Shown here in pieces: positions 58,483-64,000 of a stretch of 64,000 nt of DNA. A program made the position numbers and the translations under genes. The notes beneath the pieces were generated by a model. It saw only the letters and a list, made by a program, of their open reading frames with translations, searched no databases and was not told the DNA's origin. Position 1 is the stretch's first letter. Each line of letters starts with the position of its first letter. This DNA comes from Annulohypoxylon bovei var. microspora. Lineage: Eukaryota > Ascomycota > Sordariomycetes > Xylariales > Hypoxylaceae. The stretch is from positions 390,324 through 454,323 of the forward strand of contig MU405218.1 of the NCBI GenBank assembly GCA_022836615.1. The letters run 5' to 3'.

Positions 58483-61400
58483 TAAAAGTCCCGGTCTCGT
58501 TTCTTAGTTTTAAGCTTAATTAATTTTCACTTAAATAATTATTTTTTTAATCCGTTATACATAAAATTACACACAATTATCATTTATTTAATATACCTTC
58601 ATTTGATTTTTTAATATATTATTTTTTAACCTTGTTTTATATAATTATTTATTATTTATTATTTTAATTAATAATCCCCATTACATTTTAAACTTAAAAG
58701 AAGTATATTTAAGCCTTTTTAAAAGCTTTTAATGCCTTTTTTATAAAAACCTCCCGGTTCCAATTCATTAACATCCCTTGTCGGGCTCGAACCGGCAACT
58801 TTTAAATTAAAAATTTAAGAAATATTTTAAAAATTTTTAAAGATAAGTTAACTTGGGAACCACAAAAAACCTTAAAAATCTTACAAAAAACGATAAAATA
58901 TTTTTATAAAAATGAATTAACTAACTTTTCATTTTAATCGGTAATTTTTTCTTAAAATATACTTATTTTAAATTTATTAATAATAAAGAAATAATAATAT
59001 AATAAATAATAAAATTTAAATTTAAAATTATAAAATAAAAACCCATTGAAAAGTTATTATTATAATTATTAAACTTTAAACATTTAAAAATTTTTAAAAT
59101 TATTAATTAATAAAAATATTATTTTTAAAAAACTTTTTAATTAATTAAAAACTTAACTTTATTTATTTATATAAATAAGGTAAAATGGTTAAATTATTAC
59201 TTAATATTAACATAAAAAAAGCGCCGAAGCCGCAAATAATAATAATTATTTATTATTATATAAAATAATTATTATTTACGTTAACGTTATAACCGTTAAA
59301 ATTTAAACATTATATTAACTTAATCGAATAATTATTAATAATTATTTGGATTAATTTTATTATTTGGATTATTTTTAATAATTTAATTAATTTAATTAAT
59401 AAGGTGGTTTATTAAATTAAAACTTATGTGGCCTGGATATGGAATTTTCCATTGTAGAAATTAATATGGACCCTTATATGTCATTTGATTTTTTTAATAG
59501 TATTCATAATTAAGGAAAAATAATATCAAATTAAAATCCGAATAATTTAAGCTTAAAAAACCTTGATTAAAGAAAACCGATACACGTCGAAAAAAAAAGA
59601 TACTCGAATTTTAATACCTTATAATAATTAATAAAATAAAAATTAAATTCATAACATATTTATATTTTTTTAAACCCCTTTTTTTAAAAATATTAAAGCC
59701 CTTATAAATGATTAATAATAATCATTTAAATTTAAACCGATTTTAAAAGTTTAATATATTTAATTCATTTATTATAACTTAATATTTTAAATAAAAATTC
59801 GCCTTTAAATTAATTAATTACAACCACCACACATAATTTTAAATCCTTCCAATATTAATAAACTTAATTAATAATGTTTAAATAATATTAAAACTTTTAA
59901 AACCACCATTATTAAAAATATGTTAATTAATACACTTTTAATTAACCAAAACTTTAATAACCCTTTTAATAATAACATAAATATTATTAAAAGTATTAAC
60001 AGTTTTACTTAAAAACGAAGATATATTAAAAGCTTAAAGACCATTAATAATTTTATAATTTGATAAAATATAAATATTTTTTAAATTTAATATATTTTTA
60101 AAACCTTTTAATAACCTTTTAAATTTATAGAACGATTAATATTTAATAAATTTATATTTACTTTTAAAAACGATTAAAATAACCTTAAATTAAAAGATTT
60201 TAATAAATATATTATTATATTTATTCTTTTATTATTTATTAATTTTACTACCATAAAGGATATTTATAAATATATTAAGAATATTTATAAAAGTTAATTA
60301 ATTTCCCTTTTAAGCGATAAAATTAAAATGTTTTTAAGTATTAATCTAAAAAATCCAATAATTATTCCATTTGTTATAACCTTTAATTTAAAGCTTATTT
60401 TAATCTTTTATATCTTTATTTTCTTAAATCTAATTATTTATTTATATTTAAAGTTTAATGGTATTAATGTGTAAAATTGGATAAAAGGTATTAAAGATAA
60501 ATTAAAACGGTATAATATAAATGAAAAACATATAATCAAGGAAATTTTTAAATGGATTATTAATTATAATTTAAAATAAAAGATTAAAATTATTATTAAT
60601 GAAAAAATAACATAAGTTAAGATTAAAAAAGTGTTATTATATAGCTTTAAGGTCCGTGATTTAAAATAATATAAATTTTAAATATAATAACTTAATAAAA
60701 TGATTATAAGAAATACCTTGGAGTTTTTTTACGAATTAATTAATTATATTATGATTTTTATAATTATAATTAAAAAAATAAAAAAGTTTAAGATTTATTA
60801 AATAACATTAAAGGAATATGTTTTTAAAATTATCGTTAAAATTAATAAATCCACTTTAAAAGATATTATACATAATAAATAAACCTCATTAAAAAACTTA
60901 AAAATATATGAGTTTAATAAAATTAAAAAAACAATTAATAAATAAATTAATTAAAAGGTTAAATTAATTAATTATAAATAATTGAAATTTATTAATAATA
61001 AATAATATACACCCTTTAAAAAATTTAAATAACTTAATTAAAATATTTTAATTAAAAGAATTACCTTTAAAAAGCTTTTTGTTATAAAGCTTATTTAAAT
61101 ATTTTAATAATAAAAAAACAATTTTTAAGATTTAATTTAAGTGATTTTTAAGATAAATATTTTAATGTTAAATTTATAAAAACTATTTAATCGAAATAAA
61201 TCTTTATATTATAAGGTTAAAATAATTTAAAATATATTTATATTAAAGTATTAATATTAATTATAATCATTAAATCTTTATTTTTTAATGAATGTTACAA
61301 AAGTTTAATAATTATATAATTTTAAATTATATTATTATGAATTATATATTTAATAATTAAGGTATTCCTAAGTTTAACCATATTCTTTAAGGTAATATTA

Positions 61401-64000
61401 ATTTTATAAGAAAATTTTTTAAACGAATTTAATAAATGGGTATTATTAATTTAATTGTTTTATATTATAAAAAATAAATTAATTAAAAATAATGCATTAT
61501 AACATTAAAAAAAGAATTTACATATAAGGCTTATATAACTTAAATAATAATTAATTAAACATTATTCTTAAATATATTATTTAAAACATTAAAATGAAGG
61601 GAAAATTAATAGGAATATATATTATTAAATAAGTATACGAAAAAGTTTAATTAAAATCGCATTTAAAGAAATATATTATTTATATTATTAATAAATATAT
61701 TATAAAGGTTAACCATAAAAATTTAAAAATTTATTTCTTAAAAAATACCTTTAATAATTAAAATACTTAATTATTTGTAATGGTAATTTACATTTAAAAA
61801 TAAATATTTAAAAAACAATTAAAAACTTTATGAAAAAGTTAATTAAGATAATAATAACTTAATTAACCCCCCACCATTTAAACCCATTAAAAAAAACTAC
61901 GAAAAAATTATATAAAAACTAATTTTATAAATAATAATGAAGATAAGATTAAAAGGAACACACCCCATTATAACCAAAAATAACGTTATAAAAAACGAAT
62001 AAAAACATTCATTAACTTTATTTAAATTATATTTTTAAATCCTTTTTATATTTTTTTTTTTTTTTTTTTTTCTTTCTTCGTTTTTAAAAGTATTTTTTTT
62101 TTATTAACCACTTGTTATATCAGCCCATTAACCGCACATAACACTTAATTTAAATTTTTTTTAATTTTAACATTTATTTAACTAAATCTTTATTATTTAT
62201 TTTAACCATTATTAAAAAATTATTTTTAATGAAATTTTTAATAATAATAAGATTTTAATTAACATTAACCCTTAAGTAATTATGTTTATTATTTCGGAAA
62301 AAACACATTAAATCTTTTATCGAAAAGTAATAATTATTATATATACCTTTAAACTTATTTAATATTAATTAATAACCAAAAAAAGGTTATATCTTAATAT
62401 ACCTTTTAATATTAAACAACTTAAAACATTTCTCACAATAATGGTAAAGAATTACGTTAAAATATTTATATAATTAAATTAATAACCTTTATACACGCCG
62501 ATAATCCTTAATTAAATTAACCATATATTTTTTAATTAAATTATTTTGTTAAATTTTAACATATAAAAGGAAAGTTTATGAAATATATTGTTTAATAGTA
62601 AATGAATAATAATTTAATTAAAAATTAATAAGCTTTTAAAAAGATGATTTTAAAATCTTTTAATAAACGTAACACCTTATAACAACATTTTTAAAAATAT
62701 TAAAAAATATACATTTTAACACTTAATAACGTTATTAACCATTTAATCGAAATATTAAAAAAATTAATATTTATAATAAAGTGTTTAATCCTTGGTTTTA
62801 TTATTTTTAAAATATTATTTTTAACTTATAAAGTTTAAATATCTTTGAAATTAATATCTACAAAATATATAATTAACTTAAGTGAAAAATAAGGTTTTAG
62901 AATAACGTTATATATTAAAACTTTAATTTTTTTAAAATAACCATGATTAATTTTTATTATAATGTTATTATTAACCTTTTATTTAAAATATTAATTAACT
63001 TTCTTTTTAACATCATAATTATTATCTTTTTTAAGAATTTATTTAATTTGGTTATTATTAATTATTAATAACTCAGGTTTTTTAAAAAATTTAATAATTA
63101 TTATATGGCTAGGTTTTATAATAAACGATTTAAGAAAAAAAGTAATCCACTTTATAATAACCACCTCAATTAAATAAATTAATCAATTACTTTCACCTTC
63201 ATTAAAATCATGTATTTCAAGTAAAAACATTTTAATTAATTAAAAGCTTTAAATTCAAAAGGTTATACAAGTTAATTAATAATAAAGGATAAAAAAATAA
63301 AAAAAGTAAAAGGAAGGATTTATTAAAAAGATAAAGGGAAATAATAAATTTTATATTAATAATTATTATTAAAAGTTTATACATTAAAACGCTTACCAAA
63401 TCGAAAATACAACAACATAATTGGTTAAATTTAATTTAAATTTTATTATATGCTTAAATTTTCCAAGGATATTAAATTGTTTTTTATAAAAAACCATATT
63501 TAATACCATATAACCATAATCCTTTTTTTTAAAATGATTTTTAAAACTTTTTTAATTATATTTTTTTTTTTAATTATATTAAATTTATTTTTATTACTTT
63601 AATTAATTAACCCTTATATACCACTTGTATATAATTTTAAAAACGAGCACCATAACCATTTCATTTAAAAGAAATCATAAAAACTTAAACCTTAATTAAT
63701 TAAAGTTTTTAAAAAGTATTTATAATGATATTTAATAAAATATTTTAAACCATAAATTAACTTTAAAGCTTGTATTTAATAATTTAAACTTTAATAATTA
63801 AGTAATAATAAAATAATTAATTAAGATTTTATTACCTTTTAATATTTAAAAGGAAAAATAAGAAATTTATTTAACCTTTAAATTAATTAAAGTTATATAT
63901 AAATTTTATAATAATTAATATTTATTGTTTTTAAAAATTAAAGTTATTTAAGAACTTTTATTAAATGGTGTTAATTAATTAACTTATAAAAAAAGTATTC
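58483..64000. other. AT-rich mutated DNA, right end of the window
   Basis: Begins with the sharp truncation of Gyp-iii. A tRNA-like remnant lies near 58,780-58,860. A plus-strand segment at about 60,440-60,690 translates, with stops, to text resembling retroelement gag (LKFNGINV, RYNINEKHIIKEI, SFKVRDLK); it could be a fifth retroelement, but this is weak. A T tract of about 20 lies at 62,050-62,070. Non-CpG C and G are more frequent here than at 27-32 kb, so conversion is less complete. Nothing else was recognised. Confidence 0.5.
58780..58865 (-). pseudogene. tRNA-like remnant (possibly tRNA-Lys or tRNA-derived SINE)
   Basis: On the minus strand, GCCGGTTCGAGCCCGAC (58,780-58,796) is a T-arm with a standard TTCGAGC loop and one mismatch explained by G-to-A. 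Upstream, TTAAA-TTTTTAA-TTTAA forms a perfect five-pair anticodon-like arm with TTT in the anticodon position. The D-arm spacing is too long and the acceptor stem pairs poorly, so a functional tRNA is unlikely. Confidence 0.3.

Noticed and set aside
26700..64000. Possible mitochondrial DNA insertion because of the extreme AT content
   Set aside because: The recognisable content is Ty3/gypsy pol, LTRs and MITEs; CpG retention and G-to-A changes at conserved codons indicate mutated nuclear repeats.
26700..64000. Classical CpA-type RIP as complete explanation
   Set aside because: CpT and CpC are lost as thoroughly as CpA while CpG is kept, which the classical preference does not predict; kept as related process only.

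Overview
The window comes from a filamentous ascomycete (Pezizomycotina). Genes carry many short 50-140 bp introns with GTNNGT donors, and the gene families are typical: a fungal purine hydroxylase, a Zn2Cys6 regulator, Nup49 and Fip1. There is also a very AT-rich compartment of mutated, nested retrotransposons, as expected of genomes with repeat-induced point mutation (RIP). The exact species cannot be told from the sequence.

Layout. Bases 1-25,900 are normal-composition, gene-bearing DNA. In order: a molybdo-flavoenzyme purine hydroxylase (+, ten exons); convergent to it a METTL16-type RNA adenine methyltransferase (-); a Zn2Cys6 transcription factor (-, long introns); a 6.7 kb stretch with no recognisable gene that contains an assembly gap between a poly-G and a poly-C tract; an unknown tail-hydrophobic protein (+); Nup49 (-) divergent from Fip1 (+) over a short shared promoter; a small hydrophobic protein (+); and a XAP5/FAM50 protein (-). 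These are housekeeping genes and show no operon-like or cluster logic.

About 260 bp upstream of the XAP5 start codon the composition drops abruptly to roughly 10% GC and stays there to the end of the window (about 38 kb). This compartment is a nest of transposable elements. I can see four Ty3/gypsy elements by degenerate reverse transcriptase, called here Gyp-i (33.1-38.7 kb, minus), Gyp-ii (45.9-50.2 kb, plus, with chromodomain tail), Gyp-iii (54.3-58.5 kb, plus) and Gyp-iv (about 50.3-53.4 kb, plus). A second, heavily mutated Gyp-ii copy is split by later insertions (27.4-28.5 and 39.9-40.4 kb). Two families of about 0.7 kb non-autonomous DNA elements have 8-bp target-site duplications, and each is present as one intact and one heavily mutated copy.

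Most striking observation. In the AT-rich compartment almost all C outside CpG has become T (and G outside CpG has become A), while CpG is kept. The intact/mutated pair 43,062-43,724 versus 31,468-32,127 shows this directly: in the stretch I aligned by hand all nine CpGs of the intact copy are still CpG in the mutated copy, while nearly all CpA, CpT and CpC are lost. Classical RIP prefers CpA and is not known to me to be this CpG-sparing, so the window may record a RIP-like process of unusual context preference. Strand-asymmetric tracts (C-depleted 47.2-48.7 kb, G-depleted 48.8-50.2 kb) within one element support an enzymatic, strand-processive mutator.
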